Of a DNA stretch of 64,000 nt, positions 1 through 15,059 are shown piece after piece. The notes under the pieces were generated by a model. That model was not told where the DNA came from. It worked only from the letters and a program-made list of their open reading frames with translations, and did no database searches. This stretch comes from Ecdyonurus torrentis (taxonomy: Eukaryota; Arthropoda; Insecta; Ephemeroptera; Heptageniidae), in contig OX439130.1 of NCBI GenBank assembly GCA_949318235.1, forward strand, positions 43,739,804 to 43,803,803, given 5' to 3'. The position numbers and the translations under genes are program-made. The stretch's first letter is position 1; every line of letters starts with the position of its first letter.

Positions 1-388
1 TTTTTTTTTTTTTTTTTTTTTTGCATGATAATGGATGGAGAAAATCAATGCAATAATTATTGTGAAAATAGACAGGATGAGATTTTTTGTTGTTGTTGCT
101 TGCAGCTAACGGAAATCCTAATTAAAAGCTCTTTACGTGAAGATAATGCAGTGATGCGTATCCTGTACCTGCATAATAACTTCTATATCTTAACATAAAT
201 AGAGAATCTTAATTAAAACTCGTAAGTAACGGAAACGTATTGTTTTTTTTTAGAGAATGCATTTGCTATAATATATAATTTAATAAATAGAGTGCATTGG
301 TTGTGCTGTTAATATTCATATAACTTCACCTTTATCCCGTATCCGTGCTCTTTACTCTATAACCTGCATAATGTTATATGCAATATTA

Positions 389-404
389 TATATATATTTA
401 TATA

Positions 405-449
<45 letters not shown>

Positions 450-456
450 ATATATA
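389..456. repeat. imperfect (TA)n
   Basis: TA-rich array with TATATT and TGTATG interruptions. Confidence 0.9.
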
Positions 457-2397
457 CATTTCATACAACATACTATATATTTCATATCAGTACATACATG
501 TGATATTTTCGAAATATCACATTAATAAAGGATTGAAAATTAATTTGCAAATATATATTTTGTGCAAGCTGTTTATCAATTAGTTATGCTCTGGGATTTT
601 TTTGTCCAGCTAATTACTGTACATTTAAAAGAAAATGTTCGTTAAGTGCCAGTAAAAATCAACTATCAATTCTTCTAACACTTTATGTTACTTGAGCATT
701 CAAAATAACTGCTTTTAAAATGACATTAAAACAGTAGCATTAATTTTAATTTACTTTGACATTTTTCATGACTCGTACAGCGCGATAAGAAAAAAAACAA
801 CAGAAAAACGTTTGAAACGGTGTAACATGCTTCAGTAGTTAATATCAAATTTTAATCTTAATTAAAAAAAAAATTATTATAAGATTAAAATGGTTTATGT
901 ATATACGTGAATTATATTTTTGCACTAATAAAGCAAGCACTTAAACGTTTCCTATCTTGAAAATACACTAAAATAAACAAATAAATCATTAAAAAGGATA
1001 GGATTTAAATGCCATTTTATTTTTCAATCGATTTATTTCGCAATATTTAATGAAATTATTTAAATGATAGTAATTTATTTTAAATCCTAATATATTATTT
1101 CACTATACGTTTAATTGAAATTCTTTTTCTCAGAAACAAAGAGTTAAGTACCTCATCCTAAGGATGTTTTTTTTTTTTAAAGCAAGATTATTTAAATTGT
1201 AGTTATATATAAAGTGCAGTTTTACCGATATTGAAGTACAGCATAAATTACTGAGAAACGAGCCACAAAATTAAAACATCGATCACGTCTTGAAGTGAGA
1301 AAATCGACATTTAATTAATGACTTTTATAACGACTTGCTGTCAATACGTCTCAGTCTTGGTATAGTCTTTTTTCTTGTTCAATATAAAATCTAGGTGGCG
1401 CAGTTTTAAAATAGATTGATATAAAGTGAACATAAGATTTTCTTGTGGACATCCATTGTTTACGTTACACATTTTTTAAATCTATCAATCAATCATCGTT
1501 TTCTACACAATAGTAATTTCTTTAAAATCTTTTCTGTGGGTTTAAAAAAAAATCAATTTTACATGGAAATAAAATTATTTTTAGTTTTTAATTTTCATCT
1601 GGAAATTTTGAAGAAAAAAAAACTATATAACGATCAAATTCCTTTCAGTTTATAATTTTCTTGAGAGAATTTTTCATTATTTATAATTATACCTACAAAC
1701 AAATAAAACCTACATACAACTTTCTTGGATATGGGATTAAAAAAAGTTAATTTAAAATTAGTGTTACTTTTTTTTTTTTAATGTAAATTATACTCATGAA
1801 AATTGAAAATATTCTTTATAATAATAATTTAGATGTTTCGAAATCAAAATCATGAAAAACATTTTAAGTAAGCAATAAAATCACAAATTCAAACTTTTTT
1901 TCAGTGTAACAATAAGTAGAGTTGAAAGCATCCTCAATTTTCGTTAAGTGTTGTCATTAGTAGCCGATAACGTTAGTTGTGATTTTTTTTTTGCATTATC
2001 ATGCTCAATGGATTCACGCCCACCAAATTGTAGTTTAAAAAAAGTCGATGGCCGGAGGTTCCTTTTAGTATGTTTTTCTTTAAAGATAAAATGATGAATT
2101 AGAGAAACGTGCTCAACAAAATGAATTTTGCAGAGTAAGAAATGTAAGTGGAGACGAAAATATTGAAGAGAAAAGAAAGGAAAAGACAGAAAAAAAAAAT
2201 CTACAAGGAAGGTGGTGGAATTGAATTCTTCCCTTTGTCAATTCAATTTTTTTCCACTATTCTCTTCTGTTCATATTGATATAAAAATTTTATTCTTTAA
2301 ATTACCTTCATAATATTTATCTTCATTCCAATATATGATCGTCTTTAAAAATATAAAATTCAATCAACCTTATTATTTTTTTTTTACGCTAAAAGGT

Positions 2398-2464
2398 TCA
2401 TCTTTTCTTTTCTTTTTTTTTTCTTCTGCTTCTTCTTCTTCTTCTTCTTCTTTTTTTTTTTTTT
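2398..2464 (+). repeat. pyrimidine tract with (CTT)n
   Basis: Runs of T interrupted by C, with seven TTC units in the middle. Confidence 0.8.
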
Positions 2465-3201
2465 GAAATACGCTTACACTAAAAAAAAAAAAATTTGAAA
2501 ACTTACTGTTCAACAATAAAGTACTACATACATTTCTCTATTACGTAAAATGATTTATATTGATATAAGTGCATGACTTGAGATTTTTATTGTTTCGGTG
2601 TAAATTCTATTGTATTACTCCTAAAACGTCTGTACCTTACAGTAATTTGTACTCCTAGTTCAGTAGTAGCTCAATATATGCTTTTTTTTTTTTTTTCAAT
2701 GCTAGATCAGGCTATTTTATAAATGTTTTTTAATTATATAGAAAAAAACATGGATTGACTTCGCTTGTTATTATTATACATAATTGAATAGTTATAATTA
2801 TTAAGCCTTTCTGTAAAGCTACTCACTTTACGAGAATAGAGAAATTTTGCAAATATATATATTATATTTTATTGTAAAATAATATTGGAAATTTATAATA
2901 AAAATATCCTAGTATTTTAAAGCAATGTCATTTTTTAAATTGTATAGTTGGTTTGAGGTTGTTATTTCATACAAATTAGTTTACATGTAAGCACTTTAAT
3001 GTTACGAATATCAAATATTCTGGAATCGTAATATGTTTTTTATTATTATTATTTTTTAGAAAAGTTGATTAACTATTTATTGAGTATATAAAAGGGGTGC
3101 GGTTTCTCATTTTCCAAGGATTTTATTTTATTTTTCAAAGAACTAATAATATTCTACACTTATTGTTAATATCAATACTTTATTTAATTTAATATCAATA
3201 C

Positions 3202-3515
3202 TTAAATGCTTAGAACACCTTGAACAAAAAAAAATGCCTAGTATTATTAAATACCTAAATATCAATGTTGATTTGGCCGGAGTCAATGATTTCTGATTTA
3301 TTTTCCACTTACAAAATGGCAGCTGCAGGTTAATGACGTCAAAATTCACTAGTCCACGCACGTGGAAACAGGTAATCTGTGACGTCATAAACCCGCAGCT
3401 GCCATTTTGTGAAAAAATAAATTATAAATCAATGGCTCCGGCCAAATCAACATTAATATTTAGGTATGTTAGGATATTAGATATGTTTTTTGTTTAACGT
3501 GATCTATGCCTTTAA
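3202..3515. mobile_element. foldback MITE, family A copy 1
   Basis: A 314-bp palindromic element bounded by TTAA on both sides. The right terminus reads CTATGCCTTTAA; the left is mutated (TTAAATGCTTAGAACACC). Both arms carry the TTTGGCCGGAG block (left) and its inverse CTCCGGCCAAA (right), then AAAATGGCAGCTGC and its inverse GCAGCTGCCATTTT. Two TGACGTCA palindromes lie near the centre. It has no open frame of its own and is non-autonomous. The second copy is at 26143. TTAA target sites suggest mobilisation by a piggyBac-like transposase, which is inference. Confidence 0.85.
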
Positions 3516-4440
3516 AACAATAGAAATTATTATTTTTTATTATCATAAATATGATATTTAAGACCCAATTATAGATACAAAAGAAAATGTAATAAATTTG
3601 ATAAAAATTGTTTATTTAGTAACGTAATACACCTATTTATTGGAACACTTTGAAAATTATTTCACTTTAATGACTTAAGGGTCTCAATGTAACGCAAACA
3701 GAAATAATTTACCTTTGACGTGTACCAATTTATATAATATAAGATAAAACAAGAAATAAGTAAACAAGAATAATTTTTTTATATATTTTTTAAAAATTGC
3801 TTCTAAAGTTATTTTAAGCTTTTATTATAAATGTTATTATTTGTTATATAAATATTTTTGACGTAAAAAAAAATCCTTTGAGAATCTCGTTATTTGTTAT
3901 TGTTACAATCATTTTGTTCCATTATTGTCATGTAGAGAGTATTGTTGCATCGTCATCTGTATTAAACGATGTTTCTTGTTATTATTGATAAACCTATCAA
4001 AGGATTTCTTTTTCCTAGAAAAACTTACTGTAAAAAAAATATATTTATAGTAAATAGAGTTTTATGCAAACCATTTTTATACTAAACATAAGAAAATATT
4101 TACAGTTAGTAGTTCTAAAAATATTGACTTTGGTAATATATGTTTTATTTTGGATGATGGAAACTATTATTTCCTCTTCTTTACTACATCTAGTTATAGA
4201 AATTAATAAGATTCTTATAATAAAAAAAAATGTTACAATATTTTATATTATAGTATTTCTTTCAAAACTTTATACTATAATTTAACTCCTATAAATTTAA
4301 TTAAAAAATCATTATCATTACTTCTTTATAAAGTAGATTTAATAAGTAGTTTAAGTAGTTTAATAAGTAGATTTCACTAATGCATTTGTCAGTAACCCGG
4401 TACCATGACAGTTTTCCATTTTTTTGTTCATCTTCACGAG

Positions 4441-4488
4441 GTGACCGACCTACTCTTTCAGGTAGGTCACTTACCTGCTTACAGGTAA
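4441..4488. repeat. two adjacent small hairpins
   Basis: GTGACCGACCT pairs with AGGTAGGTCAC (4441-4470, one mismatch). TTACCTG-CTTA-CAGGTAA follows directly (4471-4488). They stand in a GC-richer island just before a long (TA)n array. They may be the end of a decayed foldback element. Confidence 0.5.
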
Positions 4489-4614
4489 TCTGGTTTTATA
4501 AATCTTACTGGAAAGGACTACAAGAATAAGATTTCTTTATTGACCCAGGCAGTTCATAGTAACATGTGTTACAACAAGCGTTGGTCTTGTCAAAAAAATA
4601 GTTACAATAAATTA

Positions 4615-4617
<3 letters not shown>

Positions 4618-4709
<92 letters not shown>
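4618..4709. repeat. (TA)n, 92 bp
   Basis: Uninterrupted TA dinucleotides; they give rise to a spurious Tyr-Ile open frame on the minus strand. Confidence 0.95.
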
Positions 4710-4712
<3 letters not shown>

Positions 4713-5967
4713 CATTCATAAAATGTCAAAAAACATAACAAAAAGCAAAATACAGGATATATCAAGTGTAATGAATATTAAAGGGACACAAATATTGGAA
4801 CTATAGAAATTGAACAGTATATTAAGCAAATAATTGCAGTTTAGTCAGTATAAAATTGTAGATTTGTATGTGTAGTATGCATAAGCACATCAATATCATC
4901 AATTTTTTAATTGGGATCATAAAATTCAGCTATACTGTTACTTTGTACAAAATGAACAAATGGAATACGGTCAAAGTGTACTGTCGATATGTCTATGAGT
5001 GAAATTTCTTAGAACTTGTTATGTAAGCCATACCTAGTTTTCTTCATTAAAATAAAATCTACATCAATGTTTTCAGAGTAACTAACTATAATTATTTACT
5101 TGTATTTTATATAAAAGTTGCTTGCATTACTCTAAGGATTTTTTTGTAGCAAGTTTTTTTTAGAAAAAATAAATAAACTACTTAGATAGGTTTATAAATA
5201 ATAACCAGAGAAACAATTTAACAATACAACAATGCTCTCTAATCTAATACAATAATAGCACAGTATGACTGTAATAATGGTAAATAAATTGCCTATAATT
5301 TATAGCATAACAATATTCAAAAAAATGTGTTTCATATAATGTATGTAAGTTAAAAGGTAAAAATTAAATAATATAATATATGAATAAAAATAAAGTTTTG
5401 GTAGCAAAGGAATTTGATAAATTGTCTACAAGATTACTTATTACGTAAACTATACTTCTGAAAAGAAATTCACTTATCAAAATATTTTTTTGGACCCTTA
5501 GATTATCCAAAAATAGTAACAAATAATAATAAACAAAAATTGACTGCATTGAAAATTAATTTCTTCAGCCAGCAAAAAGAAAAAAAAAGTAATTTGAATA
5601 TCCCGCTTTAGTTTGTCCATTCATTTATTGACATTATTATGGTACATATGTGTCTTGTTATTTGAGGACAGGTTTTTAATATGATTATAGTCTGTCAAGT
5701 AGCGGTTCTATTGAAAATAGAAGTTCCTTATTAATATCACGTGATATAAATTTGAATATCAACCTTTAAAGTTCTATAAAACAGAAGAAAAAAAATGTAA
5801 CGTAATATTATATAACAAGATTTTGTAATAGGAAAAACAAAAATGTAACAATAATATTATTGTGTCTCATATTTACATACATTTACTTTTCAATTGTATT
5901 TTTAGAATAATATATTGAGTAAAAAATACCATTAAATTTATTTGTTATTTATATTTTATATTATACA

Positions 5968-5969
<2 letters not shown>

Positions 5970-6000
<31 letters not shown>
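5970..6000 (+). repeat. poly-T, 31 bp
   Basis: Pure T run. It could be the poly-A tail of a minus-strand retroposon, but no body is recognisable on its left. Confidence 0.9.
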
Positions 6001-6004
<4 letters not shown>

Positions 6005-6569
6005 ACATATTGTTAAAATATCAAGTATCCAATTATATTTTAAAGTTTGTACGCAGAAAATCTTGTTTACATAGTTTGTACATTTCACGATCAAATAACC
6101 GTAAGCTCTTTGGTATATTTCAGTACTTTGAGATTTATTTATTATGTAATAATTTAACGATCGAGAAAAAAATGTCTAGACAAATTTTTTTATGTACTTT
6201 TTATTTTTGTCAAATAATGAACTGAAGTATTTTTAGTGTGACGTAAAAAAAAATAAAGAGTATATTGTTTTATAAAAATAGTGATTTAGCTTTAGAATGT
6301 AGAGATAGATTGAAATTGACGTTTTTTCAATATAATAATAATTTTGTTTTGATTGAGTTGCTTATCCGTTGACGCACATTTCTTAAAAAGTTTTAAAGTT
6401 TTTGAATGAATCATAGTTTCAAGGCATATAATACTGTGTACATTATCTTTAAATTTAAAGTAAATATGTATAAAGAAGATATTTTAATATTTGCTCATTT
6501 TTATTTATATATTTATATCTGATGGATTACTTTATTGTTAATAATTTTCTGTTTACTTTCTGATTCCAG

Positions 6570-6615
6570 GTACGTGTTTGATGAACAATACTTTGGCAAT
6601 TTCTATTTCTGAATG
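6570..6615 (+). other. candidate 46-bp micro-exon
   Basis: A pyrimidine-rich acceptor (ctttctgattccAG) ends at 6569 and a good donor (GTAAGC) begins at 6616. One of the three frames is open through the segment. No flanking exon of the same gene is recognised. Good sites at exon-like spacing can occur by chance, so this is a candidate only. Confidence 0.2.
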
Positions 6616-7364
6616 GTAAGCTATAATCTAATGTAAGACTGTATCAGATATTGAGCTCTAATTTTAATTTATCATCAATTTATTTTCTACGCTAAAATAA
6701 ATTCTATATACCGATTATCTTATCTATAATATTTACGTTACTGTAGATGTTAGAAAAAAATACTTAACAATGCACAAACATAACGTTTTTATCCTGTTTC
6801 TTTTACAATAAAAACTCAAACTCGAGGATGTGCCAAAATTATTTGACCTTGGTTTTCAAATTTGCAACATAGAAAAGTAAAATAAAATTTTGCTGTATTT
6901 TCTACAGGATTTGAAAGATTATATTTGGTTGAGTTATTGATGTTTTAAAAATTCAAGTACAATGATATGCATTGATATGGTTATTTTTGCTTCAATATTT
7001 AAAAAAAAAATGTATTGAATAGTCTTGAACAATAATGAATGAATATGTTAATTAAATATTTTTAGTGTCTCGCAAAATTTAGTTGCAATTTATTAAATAT
7101 GTTTCGAACTCCAGTTTATCAAATATGAAGATCTGAAAAAGAACTCTGGAGCTGCTAAGCTGTAAACATTGTAAATATATGTATTCATAGTTTATTTTAT
7201 TCTATTTTCTATTCTATATTATTTTTATGTTTAATTTAAAATTAGAGAAATTTAACGAGACGCATTTAGTGTAACTTATTATATTGATGTGAGGTAAGCT
7301 ACCAATGTCTAATAAAATAAATAGCGGCTTGGTAAGTATTCACAAAATTGATAAGGTGTCAAAT

Positions 7365-7398
<34 letters not shown>

Positions 7399-7841
7399 AT
7401 TCTACAGCATGAAATATAAACGGAGAAATTATTTGCTCATATTATCCTTAACACACGATTAAATTACGGGTGACAAAAAACTGCGTAATCATGTGCGATG
7501 GCAGATTTAATAAATTTATATTATTGTTTTCCATAATAATTTAAATTTTATGAATAAAGATCGTATTTTTCTCTCATTTCTTTGAATTATTAAAAATATG
7601 TATTATTTAGTGTATACATGAAATATTACATTTGAACTTAAATTCATTTCAAGACAAGAGAATACAAATTAATGGTTTAGAAAGTTAGATTTGAATTGAT
7701 CTAAGCCAAGAATAAAAGTCATACATTACTCTAAAAGTCGTAAACAGATAAATATTCACTACTCTTGCTGTTGCTTGCTTGCTCCTGCTTTTATTATTTA
7801 TCACTATACATGCATGTAAGTAAACTTTGGTGTATGTATGT

Positions 7842-7844
<3 letters not shown>

Positions 7845-7876
<32 letters not shown>
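7845..7876. repeat. (TA)n, 32 bp
   Basis: Perfect TA array preceded by TGTATG variants. Confidence 0.9.
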
Positions 7877-7879
<3 letters not shown>

Positions 7880-10800
7880 TAGAGAAATGTTTTAGCTTAT
7901 ATATACTAAGAAAATAAATGGCTCAAACACTTTTCCAATGTTTTGTAAGAATGATTGTTATTGTAAAGAAAAGCCTAAAACCATTAAACATAAAATAGTT
8001 CTTATTCTTTCAGATTGAACTTAGAAAACAAAATTGGTATGCCTTACAAAAAGCTATCTATATTGTAAGAATGTGAATTTGAAATTGATTTTTTTGAAGT
8101 CGTTGGTAAATATTTTACAAACAATAAAGTACATTCTACCCCCCCCCCCTTCAATAAAAAAAGTTAAATGATCGTCTTTTAATACATTATTGTGATGATA
8201 AATAATAAAAAGTCTTTGAAATTGACATAGCACCTGGGTGGTGAAAATTTAAGTAAAATAACTTATTTATTTTTTTTAAAACTGCCATGGAAGTTAAAAA
8301 ATTTATCTCTAAAATAAATGGTTCTAAAAATTGAAGATTTTGAAATACATGGCATTAATATTGTGCAATATTATTGTATTAGTTAAACTATGAATACAAA
8401 ATTACCTTTTTGTTCTTCGATTGTTATTAGGGGTTATTGATTGTTTCCCTACTTTTAGTTTTTGGAGCGCAATAACGAAGACCAATTATGGTTTATTGCA
8501 TACTCTGAAAATGGTAATCATCTTAAATCGATTGATGTGTGGTTTTGTAATATTTGATTCCATTATTTATTGTTAATTAATATTTGAAAATCGTGATACG
8601 AAGTCGGTAATTTTAGCATCAACATGACTGCAAAAGTTACCGACCGTGTTATCAAAGTACAATTTAAAAAAAAAGTAATAATTAATTAACTAATAATAAT
8701 TAACACTATTAATTAACGCTTAAAAAATCGCACATTCAGGATATTTAGGATTATGCAATAAAATTGCCAGTAAATATATTTTGGTCTTCCTCATTTTTCA
8801 TTTTTTGACAGTGAAATTTGGAAATTTTCTATTGTTAGAAATGTTTAATCAGCAAAAACTATCATATTTATACTTTTCACAAAATGTCTGCCAGAAGCTG
8901 TCACGCTAGATGAGATGCTATAAGCAAGTATGTTAGACCGTTGACAATTCAAAGTAACATGAAGATATCACGAACAAGAATTGGTCCTGCCATTTTATTT
9001 ATTTTTTAAACACATAAAATAACATTAAATAAACAAATTTAATAATAATAAAAAAAATCAGTGACATGATAAATAAAGTAAACATAAAAAAAAAAAAAGT
9101 TTATTTATTTATCTTGTGGTCAATATCAAAATATAAATTTCACAAATGCGGTATTATTATCAAAACAAAAGAAAAGAAAAAAACTCTTATACAACTAAAT
9201 AAATTTAAAAAATACATAAATTTCTTTCAATGAATTTAATTTTAAATTCCTGATGTATGCTACACTTGTTTTAATCTCTATTGTATTACAGTAATTATAA
9301 AATTAAAACAAGTCTTAAATTTCAATATCTTGTTAGCAATTCATGAATAAATTATTTTCACTACAATAGATATATCTTAAGTAATATATACGAACTGTAC
9401 GATGAAACAAATAGGCTTACGAAAACGATGAAATAGGCTTAAATTCTTATACTATCTTATAGAAGAACACAAAAGTACACATTAAATTGAAGTTGGTCCA
9501 TTTTGGTCGTCGTTATACAAGCAGAAACTGAGAAGGGCGTTACTTAAAGTAAGAATTTAAACCATTTCTACAAACCCTTAGTTGCAACATAATAGACAAG
9601 TGCAAGCTAGCCTAAAGCAGACACACACACAAAATTTATAACTTACCACAGAAGTAAAAAAAAAAAAAAAAAAAAAAAAAACTTTTTTTTATTGCAGTTT
9701 TATAACAAAAAAAAAGTATTAAAACCATAATAAAAAAAATGACAAATTTAAAAACATATATACAAAAAAAAAGTTGATGAACGTTATTTTAATATACTTT
9801 TATCTTACTAATTACTTTAAGTATTTTAATGATAATAATTTAGTCACAGATGTCATATTTAAGTCTCTTTTATCTTTACCAACATAAAAAAAGAGACAAG
9901 AAAGTTATAATTTTATTCTTTCTGATATAATATAAAACTCTTATCCACTTTGTAATGCACTTTTATATCTCTACCAGAAAAAAAAAGTTATATAATATAT
10001 TATTACATAAAATAAGAGATGAGACATTTTTATATTTTCTAACTTCCTGTAATAAATTGCGTGTATCATTTGTCATTGGTTGAATAATTTTTATATTTAG
10101 GGATGCCATTACCGTTGCCATATCTATAAACTGCTAAAATATCATATTTTTAATCGATTTATATGAAAGATGGTATGAAATACAATAAGTTTGAGTGCAG
10201 TATAATTTTTCAAGCACGTAAAGTAATGAATCATAATATGGTCATAATTTGGGTACTTTAGTTATACGTGTGTTTGACATATGTGCTAAATTATCCGTGT
10301 CAAAAGCAATCTTAATTTTAAAAAATGGTTTAAGTTTATAGAGTACATTTTGATAGATATTTTTAAAATATCTTAATTCACCAAAAGGATGAAAATGAAA
10401 GTTCTTTTTATATGGATTTTTCTTAAATGTTTACACTTTGATAACTTTAAGGGAAACTTTCAACGTCACGTGTTTTATTATTTTTGATACTATTAAGGGA
10501 TGTAGTCAGTAATAGCGATTATAGATGATTAATATTAACTTCTTTTTTGTATAGATGGGTGTACTTAAGTCCAAGAGATATACACTTACTACAAACATAA
10601 ACATGATAAAGTAACACCATGCAAATTTTGATATTTGAATTTTTGTGTAATATTCAATGATAGTTTCACTATGTCGTTATTTTAATATTTAAAAATTATT
10701 TAAAGCTGCTACAATTTGCTCTAAAATGCTGGTGAATATGATGGCAATAGACGACAAAGATCTAAAAATATTGAATCTTTGAACGTTCTTCTTAAGCAGT

Positions 10801-10909
10801 GACGAAAACATATATTATATGTCTTAATATGTCCTGGCGTTATTTTATAAAATAAGGAGGTAATGTAATTAAATATTAGATTTTTAAAACAGTCTAGTAG
10901 ATTCATCTT

Positions 10910-10910
<1 letters not shown>

Positions 10911-10942
<32 letters not shown>
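10911..10942 (+). repeat. poly-A, 32 bp
   Basis: Pure A run; no retroposon body is recognised upstream. Confidence 0.9.
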
Positions 10943-10944
<2 letters not shown>

Positions 10945-13900
10945 ACCTTGTAGAACCAAATGATATTGACCTTATTTTACACTACATATATTTGAACAGA
11001 AATTTTTATGTGATACAGAGCGATTACTTATTTTTGTAAACTACACGATAGACAATTTCCTGTGCTATTCTAATATTATATATTTTTACCTCTCAAAATA
11101 TCAACTACAAAATTTCAATTGAAACAAAATGATAAAAATTGACGAAATGACAATTTTATTTTATATAGTGTATAATTTTGATATGCATCTCTATATTTTT
11201 ACATAAAATAATTTATAAGTTAAAATTGAGTAGCATAATATTAATCATTTTTTTCCCTCCCAATTGTAAACAAAAAAAAATGACACTTTTCATTTAAAAT
11301 TAATGTGGTAATTTGTCAAACGCTTTCATATTTTAATATAACTTTTGCAATAAGAAGTGTATGTTTTATGTATTAATAATAACAACACATTTTTATAATT
11401 TTTGTTGTTTATGTCACCCTGTTTTAAAAACATTAAAAAATTCCCACTTCTGTATGCATCATTTTGTTTTTGACTGATTATCAGTAATCACATTAATCAT
11501 ATAACATATTGGTCATTCTGCTTTTTATATTTATGTTATTTCTAATTATTTAATATAAAATCAAAATATTTTTACACCAAAAATTATTCAATGTGTTTTG
11601 AAGAAAAATATGGCTGAAAAATCTGATTTCCTCTTATTAAAACCATAATATATTATTAAAATTATTACATATTATATTTTGTATAATATAGTACTTCAAA
11701 ATGGGATAAACTGCAAAATTAATATAAAATAAAAAAAAAAATAAAAAATTGAGGGTCAAAATAATAATAATAATAACTACTCAATTTTAAAGTGTTAATC
11801 CTTATAAGGGCTAAAGTAGAAATAATTTTTTCACCCTTGCGGTTGCAAGCTCTAAATATTATGTTCTATTATTGAATGTTACCATTAACTTTTGAATGGC
11901 ATAACAAAACTTCAATTCTGGAGATACAAGCTATCCTAATATAACCATTCAATGAAAAGACCACAAATGTAAGTATTTTTCTTTTCTTTTTTTTTTTTTT
12001 TTTTTTACAGTGTAATTGATTATTGATGTGTTTTTTTTAATTAAGTAGTTAAAAGAGGTTGTGGTTGTCTTTATAATCAAATATCTGCTTGTGTACTTTT
12101 TTTACATAAAATTACTACAAACTTATGTAAATATTATAAAAAATGTGGTTATTTAAAAGTTTTTAACAGTTTTTTTTATTTTTTATTTTTTTTATTTTTT
12201 GTAAGTAAGTATAATGTTGGATATTCAATGCAGAATATTCATTTTGTTTTTTTCATTTACTGGAGAAAAGTGCAAAAACATGTTTTTTTGTGGTCAATAA
12301 AAACGAGAGAGAGAGAAAACTTTTTTCAATGTTTATAAATGTATTTTAGTTATACATTGATCCATTTATATAATGAAAAACTTTTTAAATACACGTGGAT
12401 CAACGTTTTATTTTAATTTTAGAATGGAAAACTGAATAAGCTATAAAGTAATGCTTTTTTTTTTTTTTTTTACTCTTCTTTCTTCATTATTTAACTTAAG
12501 CCAAAGTTACGTGTTTTGATATTACGTCATTTGAAAATAGAATATTTGCAAAATGATAAATTTTATTCTAAGTTTTTTATGTTTGATGGTTATTTATTTT
12601 TAGTTCGTCCAATCCTGTTTCAATTTAGGACTTAAAATCTGCTTCACTGCCATAACTTTGTTTATGGGAAGTAAAAAAATAGTTATAAATAAATATGAAA
12701 GAATAATACACTGCAACATAAATAATATCATTAATAAGAAAGTAAAATGCCCGAACAAAATTGACAAGATGATTTATTACATTATGTACATTGATGCCAT
12801 TCACCCCTTGTACTTATTGGCAAGGACGAATCCTTTCCATTAAATTGGTTATGAGCTGTGGCTTACCAGACCACATAGAAACTCTAGCAACAACTTTTCC
12901 ATGACATTGACCAAATGCAAATAATAACAGAACCCGAAAATCTTGAAATGAAATATGTATTTATAAGCAAAATAATGAAATGATACAATTATCAAAAATA
13001 TATACAGTATACAAGACAAGTTTAGTCCTGTTGTAATTAATGACAGTTTTTACAGGTTATTTAAATTAAAAATATCGATTCTTAATTAATAGCCTTTAAA
13101 AAATATTGATTTGAGTGAATTTTTTTCTTTTACCATCGAGTACAATCCTATCCTCTACAATGGATAGTATAGTATACTATGCGATACCATAGGTATCCAA
13201 ATTTGAAAGTTTCTTCTCTCTAGCTTCATTATAGTTTAGGATATCGTTATATTTGTTTTCATTAACACCTCTGCCAGTAATTGCGTGCTGACATTAGTTA
13301 CAGATCCATTTCTATAAAATGAAAAGTAAAAGAAAAAGCAAAATTGTTATACCACCATTACAATAAGATTAACATTCATTCAATCTTTTCTTTGAGTAGT
13401 AAATTTTCATGACCTAAATATGACTTGTTGTATTATTACGATAAAACCACATGAATATTTTTTTTATTGATATATGGATTTATTATTGAGTACTTAAAAA
13501 AATTATATACGATTTTGCAGATACATAAAGTCATATAGAATATTATGTGGATAGTCTAGAATTACAAGTCATTGGTTAGAACCGTTAAGAAATGTATCAA
13601 CAACTCTTGTACATGTTTTTGTACTGTTTTTTAATTCAAGTATAGTATAACTATAGTATTTTAAGAGAAAATTTTAAGATGTTTATTGATTTTGATGGTA
13701 GGAAATTTCAAATATTTCGTATAGTTAAGTTTCATCGCTTATTATTATTTAGCCACGTCGTGTTATTGTGCTACACCTTTATCATAGTCCTGTCAAGACG
13801 TATATAGTCGTATTGTACTATGGAAACCACACAAATGACCTGCCAATTACAGTTAATTGGGGTGTTTAGGTGAAGGAGTGGGCAAACATGTATATATATA

Positions 13901-15059
13901 CAGTGTCGTCCAGTCTAAACCTCACTTTTGAAAAAAAAAAGTTTTATTCGAGTTTTTTTTTTTTTTTTTTTAAAGATACTTTAGGCCTGTGAAATATCGG
14001 GCACTTTCCATGCTGAACTTCATTTAAAATCATCTTGCTAGATCAACTCATAGTGGCAATGTGAAGAAAACTAAAATGACGAGAAGAGAGACATAGAGAA
14101 TTATTCAATACTACTGTACAAAACATATATATTAATAATTCATTTTGGCAAACATTTAAATTTTCCTTTGAAAAACTTACAATGCTGTAATATTTTTTGT
14201 TAAATATATAATTAAAATGTAAATTACAATTGTGTTTCGTATTATTGATGTTTGACACAAGATATATTCATATATATAAATATATATACAGTAGAATAAA
14301 AATATATCTTAAACAGCACAAAAAAATTATTAGCTCGTTTTTTGTTGTCGGTACAATAAAAATATATCACAATAAATTTTCCAAAGAAAAAAAAAACGTA
14401 CAAATTAGATTTATTTTATACAAAGTGTCTCTTTTTTGTGTGTGTGTGTGTGTTATTTGCAAGGCAAGCAGTTTCATTAGCTTCCAACATGCGCCAGGCG
14501 AGGAAGTGAAAAAGAAAAAAAAAAAAAAAAAGCCCAATCACAAAGTGACATGTCGTCGAGCAGAGAGAAAAAAAAGTGCAGTGAGGAAATAGTGCTCGGG
14601 GTAAGAGGAAATGAAGAAGCAAAGTTAAGGAGAACTGGGGCACAGATAAAAAGAAACTCTTTCAATTTATACCACTCTTGTAATAAAGGTCAACGGGCTT
14701 TACATTTATAACAAAAGTAAATTTATTTTATTAGTAAATTATTTGTCAACCTCAATCATTGTTGTATATTTCACACTCGGGGGTTTGGATCTACATAAAA
14801 TAAAGAAATTTTCTGTTCTTTCAAGAGAAATAGAGACCCCTTCCCCCCTGAAGCACAAGCTGTTTTAAAGCTGAAATTTAATAAAAACAATAATTGTTGA
14901 ACAAAAATGGAATTTTTTTTAAATCCTCAACTCTTAATTAACTTTAACTTACTAAGTAAGAACAATAAAAACAATTCATATAATAATTCCCTGTCTTTCT
15001 TGTTTTTAATATTATTGTTTTGTTTTTTTATACACCACATTCTCTTGAGAGTGTGACAT

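Larger units (their letters stand above)
1..3201. other. gene-less AT-rich stretch
   Basis: No supported gene or RNA. It starts in a T run and holds the (TA)n and (CTT)n tracts listed separately, plus several short A or T runs. Confidence 0.6.
3516..15059. other. gene-less AT-rich stretch
   Basis: Apart from the hairpins at 4441, the micro-exon candidate at 6570 and simple repeats, I see nothing. The purine-rich part at 14480-14660 has open frames on both strands, but they reflect composition. Confidence 0.6.

Noticed and set aside
3143..3388. 81-codon minus-strand open frame
   Set aside because: It lies almost wholly within MITE family A copy 1 and is not shared by the better-preserved copy at 26143.
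4505..4765. Tyr-Ile repeat open frames (also at 7.7, 39.5, 41.1, 56.7 and 58.5 kb)
   Set aside because: Translations of (TA)n arrays.
14230..14643. Overlapping open frames on both strands
   Set aside because: Purine-rich composition leaves both strands open. No start context, domain or splice site stands out.
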